A stretch of 64,000 nucleotides of DNA from Halogeometricum rufum (GTDB lineage: Archaea; Halobacteriota; Halobacteria; Halobacteriales; Haloferacaceae): positions 496,001 to 560,000 of the forward strand of contig NZ_FOYT01000002.1 of assembly GCF_900112175.1 (NCBI RefSeq), written 5' to 3'. The notes under the pieces are model-generated. The model did no database searches and had not been told where the DNA came from. It saw only the letters and a list, made by a program, of their open reading frames with translations. The position numbers were made by a program, and so were the translations under genes. This document shows, in pieces, positions 17,507-26,468 of the stretch (position 1 is the stretch's first letter; each line of letters starts with the position of its first letter).

Positions 17507-18547
17507 ATGCAGGCTGTGCAATTCGCGGAACACGGCGGGCGCGAGGTAATCGAGTACGGCGACTTCCCGGACCCTGAGGCCGGACGGGGGGAAGTCGTGG
17601 TGGACGTGAAGGCGGCCGCGCTGAACCACCTCGACATCTGGACGCGAAAGGGGATGCCCGGCATCGACCTGGAGATGCCGCACATCCCGGGCAGCGACAT
17701 GGCCGGCGTCGTCCACGAAGTCGGCGAGGGCGTCACCCGCTTCGAACCCGGTGACCGCGTCGCACTCATCGCGGGCGTCGCCGGAGAGAACACCGAGTTC
17801 TCCCGAAAGGGCGACCCGACCCTGTCGTACGACTTCCACATCATCGGCGAACACGTCCGCGGCGTCCACGCCGAGTACGCCGCCGTCCCCGAGGAGAACC
17901 TCGTCCCCGTGCCCGAGGGCGTCGACTGGGAAGTCGCCGGGTCGTCGTCCCTCGTGTTCCAGACGGCGTGGCGGATGCTCGTCGACAGGGGCGAACTCCG
18001 CCCCGGCGAGTCCGTCCTCGTCCTCGGCGCGTCCGGCGGCGTCGGCCACGCCGCGGTCCAGATAGCCGACCACGCCGGCGCGGAGGTGTTCGCCACCGCC
18101 TCGACGGACGAGAAACTGGAGTACGCCCGCGACTGCGGCGCGGACCACACCATCAACTACGAGGACGAGGACTTCGCCGCGGAGATTCGCGACGCCACGG
18201 GCCGCCGCGGCGTCGACATGGTCGTCGACCACATCGGCGCGGCGACGTACGAGGACTCCCTGAAGAGTCTCCGGAAGGGCGGCCGCGTCGTCACCTGCGG
18301 GGCGACGACGGGCCCGAACCCCGACGCCGGCCTGAACCGCATCTTCTGGAACCAACTGTCGGTCATCGGGTCGACGATGGCGACGCCCGGACAGGCCGAC
18401 GAGGCCCTTGACCTCGTCTGGGACGGCACCTTCGAACCGCGCGTTCGCGAGGTGCTGCCGATGAGCGAGGCGGCCCGCGCCCACGAGATGATAGAGAACC
18501 GTGAGGGCTTTGGCAAGGTGGTGGTAATTCCCGATAGTGAGCTCTGA
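17507..18547 (+). CDS. Zinc-type alcohol dehydrogenase/quinone oxidoreductase (MDR superfamily)
   Basis: 346 residues. GroES-like N-terminal domain (LNHLDIWTRKGMPG, IPGSDMAGVV) and a Rossmann domain with LGASGGVGHAAVQIA (about 173-187), then YARDCGADHTINY. The catalytic-zinc Cys of true alcohol dehydrogenases is replaced by Asn in ALNHLD, so a quinone-oxidoreductase or crotonyl-reductase role is more likely. Several haloarchaeal homologues are annotated simply as zinc-binding dehydrogenases. The ATG at 17507 was chosen because it is the family start. The following small membrane-protein gene overlaps its end by 11 bases. Confidence 0.9.
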   Translation: MQAVQFAEHGGREVIEYGDFPDPEAGRGEVVVDVKAAALNHLDIWTRKGMPGIDLEMPHIPGSDMAGVVHEVGEGVTRFEPGDRVALIAGVAGENTEFSRKGDPTLSYDFHIIGEHVRGVHAEYAAVPEENLVPVPEGVDWEVAGSSSLVFQTAWRMLVDRGELRPGESVLVLGASGGVGHAAVQIADHAGAEVFATASTDEKLEYARDCGADHTINYEDEDFAAEIRDATGRRGVDMVVDHIGAATYEDSLKSLRKGGRVVTCGATTGPNPDAGLNRIFWNQLSVIGSTMATPGQADEALDLVWDGTFEPRVREVLPMSEAARAHEMIENREGFGKVVVIPDSEL

Positions 18548-18848
18548 GGACGACGACACGGGCGGATACGTCCACCGACCCGACGGCACCGCCGGGAGCG
18601 ACGCCGGTTACGAGGAACCCGAACCCGCGGGGTTCGGCACGCGCGGGTGGGGACTCGTCGCCGTACTGGTGCTGTGTACGCTCGTCGTCCCGGGAATCAT
18701 CTACCTCGACCCGTCGGTGTTCGCGTCGCTCGGCATCCCCTACACCGTCGCGCTCCTCGTCCTCCCCCTCCTCCCGGCCGGCATTCTCGGCCTCACCGCC
18801 GTCTGGTCGATGACGGGCGCGACGAACGGCGGCGACGAGGACGACTGA
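18537..18848 (+). CDS. Small two-helix membrane protein, conserved haloarchaeal type
   Basis: 103 residues from a GTG that overlaps the end of the MDR gene by 11 bases, implying co-translation. An acidic head (1-35) is followed by two hydrophobic segments (about 38-56 and 66-92) and an acidic tail GGDEDD. No catalytic motif is present, and the function is unknown. Confidence 0.75.
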   Translation: MSSEDDDTGGYVHRPDGTAGSDAGYEEPEPAGFGTRGWGLVAVLVLCTLVVPGIIYLDPSVFASLGIPYTVALLVLPLLPAGILGLTAVWSMTGATNGGDEDD

Positions 18849-18939
18849 CCGCCGCGGCGGCGAGCGCTTTGTTTGTTCGACCATAAGTACGTTAGCGACA
18901 AGACTTATCTTCTTCCGTGGGAGACAATCACATGCACAG

Positions 18940-19290
18940 ATGTTCGAGCAGTTCTCGAGCGGTTACTACCTGGGTCGCCTGTACGTCGAACCGTACGACG
19001 GCGACGTTCCCGCGATACAGCGAACCGACCACACGCACGTCAACGAACGACTGTACGCCGAGGCGGAACTCGTCCGCCTCGACGTGCCCCTCGTGATGAA
19101 ACTCGACGCCGGGCACTTCCCCGTCGTCGGCGACGAGAGCGTCCCGTCGGGCACACTCGCCCTCCCGCAGGAGTTCGCGGACGCGAACCTCCCCGACGAC
19201 AGGGACGTCCTCCTCGCGAAACCGGAGCGAGCGACGGAACTCCTCCGCTACGCGGGGTACGACTTCGACGACGACGCCGTGATGGCCTGA
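18940..19290 (+). CDS. Conserved haloarchaeal protein (DUF5802-like)
   Basis: 116 residues beginning MFEQFSSGYYLGRLYVEP, a start I associate with the small haloarchaeal DUF5802 family. It is soluble and acidic, with LDVPLVMKLDAGHFPVVGDE in the middle and no cysteines. A TATA-like GACTTATC lies about 35 bases upstream. Function unknown; the family name is from memory. Confidence 0.75.
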   Translation: MFEQFSSGYYLGRLYVEPYDGDVPAIQRTDHTHVNERLYAEAELVRLDVPLVMKLDAGHFPVVGDESVPSGTLALPQEFADANLPDDRDVLLAKPERATELLRYAGYDFDDDAVMA

Positions 19291-19357
19291 GTCCTCGGTC
19301 GGCGCGGTTCGACCGCCGCAGCGGTCGCTTTAATACCGCCTCTCGCGAGCGTTCGCC

Positions 19358-19963
19358 GTGTACGCCCACTACTGCTGGGAACCGGTCGACGGCGTCGGGT
19401 TCGAGGACTGCGCCGTCTCGTTCTCCCCCGGCATTCAGGCGGACGGACTGGTGGTCGCCGTCGGCGGAGACGACGACGCGACGAGAGTGAGATACCGCCT
19501 CCGGACGGACTCGGAGTTCCGAACCGAGACGGTCCGAGTCGACCGCTTCGACGCCGGCGAGGGCGACGACGCCGCGGCGTCCGATTCGCTCTCGCTCGTC
19601 GCCGAGGGCGGGTCGTGGACCGTCGACGGCGAACCGGCTCCCGCCCTCGACGACTGTCTCGACGTAGACGTGGCGGTGACGCCGCTGACGAACACGCTCC
19701 CGATTCGGCGTCTCGGACTGGCTCCGGGGGAGTCGGCGGCGATAGCCGTCGCGTACCTCGACCCGCGAACGCTGGACGTGTCGCGCGCGGAGCAACGGTA
19801 CACGCGGCTTCCGTCTGCAGGCGAGAGCGACGGCGACGGGGACCGCTACCGGTACGAGAGTCTCACGTCCGGGTTCACCGCGACGGTGGCCGTCGACGCC
19901 GCGGGCGTCGTCCGCGACTACCCCGGCGCGTTCCGCTGCGTCCGGAGTCCGTCCGAGACCTGA
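19358..19963 (+). CDS. Putative glycolipid-binding protein (PF06475-like)
   Basis: 201 residues from a GTG start. The segment GSWTVDGEPAPALDDCLDVD (about 87-106), then LTNTLPIRRL, is the signature of the putative glycolipid-binding family known from bacteria such as Pseudomonas. An all-beta fold is expected, and no signal peptide is seen. The ligand in archaea is unknown. The next gene starts 73 bases downstream. Confidence 0.8.
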   Translation: MYAHYCWEPVDGVGFEDCAVSFSPGIQADGLVVAVGGDDDATRVRYRLRTDSEFRTETVRVDRFDAGEGDDAAASDSLSLVAEGGSWTVDGEPAPALDDCLDVDVAVTPLTNTLPIRRLGLAPGESAAIAVAYLDPRTLDVSRAEQRYTRLPSAGESDGDGDRYRYESLTSGFTATVAVDAAGVVRDYPGAFRCVRSPSET

Positions 19964-20036
19964 CGGTCGACGGCGAGCGCGACCGTTCGACCGAAGGCGC
20001 ACGTTCAAGTGCACCCAGTCCGCGCGTCGTACCAAG

Positions 20037-20933
20037 ATGCTGGACGAGTTGCTGGGACGGGCGGAACTCAAGGCGCGCATCGAGGAGTTGGAGGAGGAGA
20101 AACACCACCTCGAACGCCGCGCGGAGGCCGAGGAGGAGCGTCGCGCGGAGGCGGTCAAGGAGCGTCAGGAAGCCGAAGCCGAGGTCAACCGCCTCGAAGA
20201 CCGCATCACGGAGTTGGAGGACCGAGTCGACCGACTCGGCGGCGACGAGGAGGCGGACGTAGACTACCGCGGCACCGAGGACCTGTTCGGCGAGCGACTG
20301 GACGAGGTTCTCGCCCGCCTCGACTCGTTCGCGACCGGCCCCGAGGGCGCCTTCTCGGCCGTCGTCGGCGACGACGTGCCGGCGACGGTGGCCGACGCGT
20401 TCGGCGACCGAAGCGCTCTCGTCCGCCGGGCCGCTCCCTGTCTCTGCCTCACCGACGACGCCGGACTCGTCTCCGTCGCCCTCGACGCGCCGACGCCGCC
20501 GAACGAGTTCGCCGCGTGGGACGACCGGTTCAGAATCGAGCGCTCGTGGTTCGTCCCCGAGGAACCCGTCCGCGTCGCCCTCGTCCGGTCGGACCTGTTC
20601 GCCCTCGGCGTCTACGACGGCGAGTCGGTGACGCTCGTGGACGAGGTGGAGTCCGACGTGATGAACGCCCACTCGAAGGGCGGGTTCTCGCAGGCGCGGT
20701 TCGAGCGACGGCGCGACGAACAGGTGGACAACCACCTCGACAGGGCGACGGAGGCGCTCGACGCCCACGAGGGCGTCGCCGACGGACTCGTCGTCCTCGG
20801 CGAACGCACCGTCCTCGGCGACTTCCGTGAACGAGCCGACCGGGTGGCGACGGTGGACGCCTCCGGCGACCCGGAGGACGCGTTGCGGGAGGCCGTCCGA
20901 GAGTTCTGGACGACGCGGCTGTACCGCCTGTAG
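20037..20933 (+). CDS. Vms1/Ankzf1-type peptidyl-tRNA hydrolase or release factor
   Basis: 298 residues. Residues 5-68 are a highly charged coiled coil. The rest is an eRF1-like VLRF1 domain with KGGFSQARFERRRDEQVDNH at about 214-233, where Gln219 matches the catalytic-loop glutamine of the family. Eukaryotic Vms1/ANKZF1 frees stalled nascent chains from tRNA during ribosome quality control; archaeal members are predicted to do the same. There is no ankyrin or zinc finger here. The gene appears monocistronic. Confidence 0.88.
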   Translation: MLDELLGRAELKARIEELEEEKHHLERRAEAEEERRAEAVKERQEAEAEVNRLEDRITELEDRVDRLGGDEEADVDYRGTEDLFGERLDEVLARLDSFATGPEGAFSAVVGDDVPATVADAFGDRSALVRRAAPCLCLTDDAGLVSVALDAPTPPNEFAAWDDRFRIERSWFVPEEPVRVALVRSDLFALGVYDGESVTLVDEVESDVMNAHSKGGFSQARFERRRDEQVDNHLDRATEALDAHEGVADGLVVLGERTVLGDFRERADRVATVDASGDPEDALREAVREFWTTRLYRL

Positions 20934-20946
20934 TCGGGCGGGCCCG

Positions 20947-21336
20947 CTATCCGACCGGCTCTCGCCAGTTCACCACGGCGTTGCCGACGGCGAACGCGTC
21001 GTCTCCCGACCTGTCTCGGAGAATCTGTAGCGAGTTCGTCCCCGTCTGGAGGCTCGCCTCCCCGAGCGAGTCCATCCAGTACTGCCACCCGTCGCCAGGT
21101 GGGATGTCGAACCCGGTCAGCGGGTCGCCGTTGAGGACGATTTCGTGCCCGAAATCGCCGACTTCGTACACTTGGAGTTCGACGTAGACGTCCCGGACGT
21201 CCGCGACGGGAACGGTGAACTCGTGTCTGGTGGTGCGCTCCCCCACGAATTCGGCCCAGTCGACGCTCAGACTGTCCTCGGTAGGGCCGAGGTGCTCCAT
21301 AATCGGGAGGAGCGCGTAGTTGGCTCGGTGCGCCAT
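20947..21336 (-). CDS. Conserved haloarchaeal beta-rich protein (DUF7383-like)
   Basis: 129 residues from the ATG at 21336. The pattern is mostly beta (HEFTVPVADVRDVYVELQVY, HEIVLNGDPLTGFDIPPGDG, GTNSLQILRD), reminiscent of jelly-roll or carbohydrate-binding folds, with no signal peptide. Convergent with the Vms1-type gene, 13 bases apart. The family number is from memory and the function is unknown. Confidence 0.75.
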   Translation of the reverse strand: MAHRANYALLPIMEHLGPTEDSLSVDWAEFVGERTTRHEFTVPVADVRDVYVELQVYEVGDFGHEIVLNGDPLTGFDIPPGDGWQYWMDSLGEASLQTGTNSLQILRDRSGDDAFAVGNAVVNWREPVG

Positions 21337-21498
21337 ATCTACTCGGACTGACGGGGAGTCGACACAAAGCCTTTCGGAGCGCGGCATCGGCGGGCGCGGT
21401 CCCCTCGGCCGGGGCGGTCGCCGTCCCGACGGAACGATGGATCTCCGTGGGTCGAACCACCCGAAATTAAGCGTCCGGTCGTCGTCGTCCCACGCACG

Positions 21499-22551
21499 AT
21501 GACTGCCGCGCAGGCCGACGGCGGCGACCCGAGACGGGTCGTCGTCCTGGCGCACGAGAAGTTTCCCGACGCAGCGAAGACGGCGACTGGCGTCCTCAAG
21601 TACGCGGACTACGACGTCGTCGCCGTCCTCGACCGAGACAAGCCCGGCACCGTCGCGTCCGACCACCGCGCGGACCTGCCCGACGTGCCCGTCGTCGCCT
21701 CGATGGACGACGCGCCGGCGGCGGACGCCCTGCTGGTCGGCATCGCCCCCATCGGCGGCGGCTTCGACGAGTCGTGGCGCGACGACGTCCGCACCGCCAT
21801 CGAACGCGGCTGTGACATCATCGCCGGCCTCCACTACTTCCTGAACGACGACGAGGAGTTCGCCGCACTCGCCGCCGAACACGGCGTCGAACTGAACGAC
21901 GTGCGCAAACCCCACGAGGACCTGTCGGTCGCACAGGGGACCGCCGCCGACGTGGACGCCGACATCGTCCTCACCGTCGGCACCGACTGCTCGGTGGGGA
22001 AGATGACCGTCTCCTTGGAACTGCTCGAGGCGGCGCGCGAACGCGGCGTCGACGCCGGGTTCATCCCGACGGGGCAGACGGGCATCATGATCTCCGGGTG
22101 GGGTAACCCCGTCGACCGCGTCGTCTCGGACTTCACCGCCGGCTCCGTCGAGGAGATGATTCTGGAAGTCGGCGACGAATACGACGTGCTGTTCGTCGAG
22201 GGACAGGGGAGCATCGTCCACCCCGCGTACTCCGCCGTCACTTGCGGCATCCTCCACGGCGCGATGCCCGACGCGATGGTCCTCTGTCACGTCGCGGGCA
22301 AGGAGGTCATCCACGGCTACGAGTCGTTCGACCTCCCGCCGATTCCGGAGTACGTCGACCTGTACGAGTCGCTCGCCGCCCCCGTCCACGAGTCGTCGGT
22401 CGTCGCCGGCGCGTTGAACACCGCCGACGTCGACGACGACGAGGCCGCCCGCGACGCCGTCGACGCGTACGCCGACGAACTCGGCGCGCCCGCGACGGAC
22501 ATCGTGCGGTTCGGCGCCGACGAGATACTCGACGCGGTGTTGGAGGACTGA
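21499..22551 (+). CDS. dgcN: DUF1611 protein, probable D-glutamate N-acyltransferase DgcN
   Basis: 350 residues of the DUF1611 type: an N-terminal Rossmann-like half (about 12-110) and a C-terminal P-loop-like half with GTDCSVGKMTVSLELLEAA (about 157-175) and FVEGQGSIVHPAYSAV (about 233-248). In marine Proteobacteria a DUF1611 protein (DgcN) acts with an enolase-family racemase (DgcA) to convert D-glutamate to L-glutamate through N-acyl intermediates. The same pair occurs here with only two bases between the genes, so this assignment is reasonable but indirect. A related role in muropeptide or gamma-glutamyl recycling is the alternative. Confidence 0.83.
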   Translation: MTAAQADGGDPRRVVVLAHEKFPDAAKTATGVLKYADYDVVAVLDRDKPGTVASDHRADLPDVPVVASMDDAPAADALLVGIAPIGGGFDESWRDDVRTAIERGCDIIAGLHYFLNDDEEFAALAAEHGVELNDVRKPHEDLSVAQGTAADVDADIVLTVGTDCSVGKMTVSLELLEAARERGVDAGFIPTGQTGIMISGWGNPVDRVVSDFTAGSVEEMILEVGDEYDVLFVEGQGSIVHPAYSAVTCGILHGAMPDAMVLCHVAGKEVIHGYESFDLPPIPEYVDLYESLAAPVHESSVVAGALNTADVDDDEAARDAVDAYADELGAPATDIVRFGADEILDAVLED

Positions 22552-22553
22552 CC

Positions 22554-23597
22554 GTGCTCCTGACGACCGAGTTCGAACGGGTGTCGTACCCCCTGGCCGA
22601 CGACTTCACCATCTCCCGCGGCACGCAGACGGCGGCCGAGAACGTCGTCGTCCGCATCACCGACGACGGCGGCATGACCGGCGTCGGCGCGGCGGCCCCC
22701 TCCGCTCACTACGGCGAGACGGCCGACACCGTCGAGGCCGTCCTGCCGGAGTTGCTCGACGTCGTCGAGTCCGTCGGCGACCCGCACGGCATCGCCAAGA
22801 TAGAGCGCGGGATGCGCGAACGCGTCGGCCGCAACCCCGCCGCCCGCGCCGGCGTCGAAATCGCCCTCCACGACCTCGCCTCCAAGCGCCTCGGACTGCC
22901 CCTCTACCGCCAGTGGGGACTCGACGCGGACGAGGCGCCGCCCACCTCCTTCACCATCGGCCTCGACGACACCGAGACGATGCGCGAGAAGACCGAGGAG
23001 GCCGTCGAGGCGGGCTTTCCCGTCCTGAAGGTCAAACTCGGCACCGACCGCGACGAGGAGATAGTCGAGGCGGTGCGCGACGCCGCGCCCGAGGCGACGA
23101 TTCGCGTGGACGCAAACGAGGCGTGGACGCCGCGCGAGGCCGTCGCGAAGACCGAGATGTTGGCGTCGTACGACGTGGAGTTCGTCGAGCAACCCGTCCC
23201 GGCCGCCGACCCCGAGGGACTGCGGTTCGTCTACGAACGCGCCGCGCTCCCACTGGCCGCCGACGAGTCCTGCGTCACCCTCGCGGACGTGCCGCGGGTC
23301 GCCGACCGCACCGACGTCGTGAACCTGAAACTGATGAAGTGCGGCGGTCTCTCGGAGGCGACGCGGATGGTCCACGCCGCCCGCGCGCACGGACTGGAAG
23401 TGATGCTGGGCTGTATGATCGAGTCGAACGCCGCCATCGCCGCCGCGTGTCACCTCGCACCCCTGCTGGACTACGCCGACCTCGACGGCGCGCTCCTCCT
23501 CGGCGAGGACGACTACGAGGGCGTCCCCATCGAGGACGGCGAGATTCGACTCCGCGACCTGAACCGAAGCGGGACGGGCGCGCGGCGGACAGACTGA
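22554..23597 (+). CDS. dgcA: Enolase-superfamily dipeptide epimerase / N-acyl-D-glutamate racemase DgcA
   Basis: 347 residues from a GTG two bases after the dgcN stop. It has the muconate-lactonising barrel with KVKLGTD (lysine base, about 158-164), metal ligands in VDANEAW, FVEQPV and AADESC, and the second lysine in NLKLMKCGG. Motifs match L-Ala-D/L-Glu epimerases; pairing with DUF1611 favours the DgcA role of racemising an N-acyl-D-glutamate. The product would feed the glutamate pool that glutamate dehydrogenase uses. Confidence 0.88.
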   Translation: MLLTTEFERVSYPLADDFTISRGTQTAAENVVVRITDDGGMTGVGAAAPSAHYGETADTVEAVLPELLDVVESVGDPHGIAKIERGMRERVGRNPAARAGVEIALHDLASKRLGLPLYRQWGLDADEAPPTSFTIGLDDTETMREKTEEAVEAGFPVLKVKLGTDRDEEIVEAVRDAAPEATIRVDANEAWTPREAVAKTEMLASYDVEFVEQPVPAADPEGLRFVYERAALPLAADESCVTLADVPRVADRTDVVNLKLMKCGGLSEATRMVHAARAHGLEVMLGCMIESNAAIAAACHLAPLLDYADLDGALLLGEDDYEGVPIEDGEIRLRDLNRSGTGARRTD

Positions 23598-23658
23598 CGA
23601 GTAGACGCCCGACGGCCGACAGTCGACCGTCCGTCGCTCGACGAACCGAGCGCCTCGC

Positions 23659-24825
23659 TCACTCCCAGTCGAGGTCCTCGGACCGACTCGCCGAGCGTAG
23701 GATGAACGGGCCGATGGAGAGCGTCCGCTTGGCGACGGTGGCGATGCGGAGCATGTACGACAGGAGGATGCCGAACGGGAGCAGCGACAGCGACGCCGCG
23801 AGACTGACGACGATGACGAGGTTGTGGACGCCGGCGGTCGACCCCGTGATGCTGCCGGGGTTGTCCAAGAAGAGGATGGCCGACGAGGAGATGACGAGCG
23901 TCGGGACGGCCGCGTACAGCATCGCCCGCGAGAGGTTGATGAGTTCCCACTGGAAGTAGAGCGTCTTGAAGTGCTCTCTGGCGGGGCCGAAGTAGGTGAG
24001 CGTGTTCACCACGTTGTCGAGGGCGTCGCGCGCCTCGTCGTTGAGGCTATCACGGAACTCGTTGCGGAGCCGTCGCGCCTCGTAGATCTTCCACGAGTAG
24101 TTGAAGTCGAGTGCGGCGAACAGCACGTCGAACGTCCCGAACTGCTCGTCTTCGAGTTCGTCCGACACCTCGCCGGCGTGCGAGATGAGCCCCTCGACGT
24201 ACGCCGAGACGCGGTCTTCGGTCTCCGCCTGCCCCTTCGCCGCCTCCTGCAGGTCGTTCGCGCGGTTCTGGACGGCGTCGATGAGTGCGCGCAGGAACGC
24301 CGACGGTTCCGGCGGCGCCGCGGGAACGTCCAGGTCCTCCTCGACGTCGGCGCGGAACGACATCGCGCCCTCCATCCGGTCGCGCTGGTCGCCCAGCGGC
24401 CCGAGTTCCTGCGAGAGGACGAGCGAGTTGATGGAGACGACGAGCGTCACCCCGGTGATGGTCGCGGTCACGAACGCCTGAAACAGCGTCTCGATGGGGT
24501 CGCCGGACACGATGGCGGCGACCAACGGCGCCGGGTCGAGGATGCCGAACGTCAGCATCGCCACGAGGGAGACGACGATCGGGATGAACGCGACGAACCA
24601 GCGGTTCGCGTCGAGGAGGAACCACAGTTTGACCCGGTTCTCCCCGGCGCGTTCGCGCATCGTGTCGCTCGGCTCACCGTCGCGACGGCTCTCCCCGTCG
24701 GCCTCGGGCCGGTCATCCTCCTCGTTGTCAGGCCGGTCACCCTCGTCGCTGTCGGGTCGGTCACCCTCGTCGGCAGACGCGTCGTCGTCGCCCGAGTCGG
24801 ACCCCGTCTCGTCGTCGGCAACCAT
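23659..24825 (-). CDS. Four-helix membrane protein, unknown function, next to pspA
   Basis: 388 residues. A long Asp/Glu/Arg-rich tail with repeats of DEGDRPD or near copies (1-55) is followed by hydrophobic helices near 72-92 and 104-132. A large central cytoplasmic domain (about 135-300) has coiled segments, and helices near 310-330 and 340-362 follow. No known domain was recognised. The order pspA then this gene on the minus strand, 91 bases apart, suggests a membrane partner for PspA, but that is inference. Confidence 0.75.
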   Translation of the reverse strand: MVADDETGSDSGDDDASADEGDRPDSDEGDRPDNEEDDRPEADGESRRDGEPSDTMRERAGENRVKLWFLLDANRWFVAFIPIVVSLVAMLTFGILDPAPLVAAIVSGDPIETLFQAFVTATITGVTLVVSINSLVLSQELGPLGDQRDRMEGAMSFRADVEEDLDVPAAPPEPSAFLRALIDAVQNRANDLQEAAKGQAETEDRVSAYVEGLISHAGEVSDELEDEQFGTFDVLFAALDFNYSWKIYEARRLRNEFRDSLNDEARDALDNVVNTLTYFGPAREHFKTLYFQWELINLSRAMLYAAVPTLVISSSAILFLDNPGSITGSTAGVHNLVIVVSLAASLSLLPFGILLSYMLRIATVAKRTLSIGPFILRSASRSEDLDWE

Positions 24826-24916
24826 CAGTTCCGTATTGCTTTCGAGAGAGACGGTATAGGTATCGTGGCCACTCGCGGTGCGGAAGCGGCCGGACGAGGA
24901 GAGCGGCGACGACGGT

Positions 24917-25744
24917 TCAGGCGTCGTCTTCGTTCTTCAGTTCCTCGAGTTCCGCCTCGACGTCCTCGTCGGCGACGTCCATCTCCTCCAGTTCCTCGTC
25001 GACGTCGGCGCTCGACGTCTCCTCGTCGCTCTCGGCCGGTGCCGACGACTTGCCCATCTCGGTCTTCAGCGTCTCCAGTTCGGTGTCGACTTCGGCGTTC
25101 GTCCGACCCGTCTCCAGTTCGCGGTCGATGGAGTCCTTGTCGGACATCGCGTCGTCGAACGCGCCGGTGTCGACGAGTTCGTCCATCGCGGCCGACCGGG
25201 CCTCCATCTCGTCGGTCTGGTCCTCCGCGCGTTCGAGGGCGCGAGAGACGTCGCCCATCTCGTCGCCGACGCCAGACATCGCCTCGGAGACGCGCGAGGA
25301 GGCTTCGGCCGCCTCGTACCGCGCCTTCATCGTCTCCTTCTTCGTCCGGAACTCCTCGATGCGGTTCTGGAGTTCGTTCTTCTTGTCGACGAGGTTGTCC
25401 TGCGTGTCCTGGAGGTTGGCGATCTGCGTCTCCAGTTCCTCTATCTGGTTCATCTTCGCCTGCTTCTTCTCCAAGGCGCGACGGGCCAAGTCGTCGCGGT
25501 CCTGTCTGACCGCCTCGCGGGCCTGTTCGTTGTGTTTCTCGACGTTCTCCTCCAGACGGCGCTTCTGAATCTCCAGACGCTTCTTCTGCGTCGTCAGGTC
25601 GGCGATTCCCTGCTTGACCTGCTGGAGTTCGTCGCGCATCTTCTCGTAGGAGTAGTCGAGCGTCTCCGTCGGGTCCTCCGCGCGGTTGAGGAGGGAGTTG
25701 ATTTTCGAGCGGACGACGTAAGACGCGCGTGAGAGGATTCCCAT
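24917..25744 (-). CDS. pspA: PspA/IM30 (ESCRT-III-like) membrane-stress protein
   Basis: 275 residues. The start MGILSRASYVVRSKINSLLN and the ensuing continuous helical coiled coil (about 25-165: QVKQGIADLTTQKKRLEIQK and so on) are diagnostic of PspA/Vipp1. An acidic tail (about 205-275) is typical of haloarchaeal members. PspA binds stressed membranes. It is divergent from the hydrolase gene, with only 52 bases between the starts. Confidence 0.93.
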   Translation of the reverse strand: MGILSRASYVVRSKINSLLNRAEDPTETLDYSYEKMRDELQQVKQGIADLTTQKKRLEIQKRRLEENVEKHNEQAREAVRQDRDDLARRALEKKQAKMNQIEELETQIANLQDTQDNLVDKKNELQNRIEEFRTKKETMKARYEAAEASSRVSEAMSGVGDEMGDVSRALERAEDQTDEMEARSAAMDELVDTGAFDDAMSDKDSIDRELETGRTNAEVDTELETLKTEMGKSSAPAESDEETSSADVDEELEEMDVADEDVEAELEELKNEDDA

Positions 25745-25796
25745 AGCCCTATCTTGTTCACGCTGGCCTTAAAACCTCACGCGGTCAAGGTGTCGC

Positions 25797-26468
25797 GTGA
25801 GCGAGACGGTCCTGATACCGGGCGGACGCGACGTGCGGGCGACGCTCGACGTCGCCGGGAGCGACGGCGAGAACGCGGGCGACGACGCCGGTGGCGACGG
25901 CGAACCAGTCGACGGGACTGCGTCCGAGGCCGTCGTCGTCGCCTGCCCGCCCCACCCGCAACACGGTGGGCACCGCGGCGACGGGCGCCTCGTCGCCGTC
26001 AGCGACGCCCTCGGTCGGCGCGGCGTCGACTGCCTCCGGTTCGACTACGGCGCGTGGGACGAGGGGCATGGCGAACTCGCCGACGCCCACCGCGCAGTCG
26101 AGTGGGCCGCCGACCGGTACGAACGGGTCGCCCTGTTCGGCTTCAGTTTCGGGGGCGCGATGGCGTTGTTGGCGGCCGCGGGCGGGGCGGACGTGCGGGC
26201 CGTCTCCGCCCTCGCGCCGGCGCACAGACTCGCCGAGGACCTCGACGTCGTCGCCGCGTTCCCCGACGTGCCCGTCCCCGTGCAGGTGGTGTACGGGACG
26301 CGCGACGACGTCGCCGCCGCCCACCTCGTCGCCGAACGCGCCCGCGAGTTCGAGCAGGCGGTGGTCGAACTCGAGGCGGACCACTTCTTCGTCGGACAGG
26401 AGGAGAAGGCGGCGACGGCGGTGGTCGACTTCCTCGTGCCGTGGCTTCAGCCCCCGGCCTCGCGGTAA
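25797..26468 (+). CDS. Alpha/beta hydrolase, dienelactone-hydrolase-like
   Basis: 223 residues from a GTG start. The nucleophile elbow GFSFGG lies near 119-124, the Asp in YGTRDDV near 167 and a His in EADHFF near 200, in the order Ser-Asp-His. An unusual acidic insertion GENAGDDAGGDGEPVDG occurs at about 24-40. Substrate unknown. Its last 22 bases overlap the end of the convergent membrane-protein gene. Confidence 0.85.
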   Translation: MSETVLIPGGRDVRATLDVAGSDGENAGDDAGGDGEPVDGTASEAVVVACPPHPQHGGHRGDGRLVAVSDALGRRGVDCLRFDYGAWDEGHGELADAHRAVEWAADRYERVALFGFSFGGAMALLAAAGGADVRAVSALAPAHRLAEDLDVVAAFPDVPVPVQVVYGTRDDVAAAHLVAERAREFEQAVVELEADHFFVGQEEKAATAVVDFLVPWLQPPASR

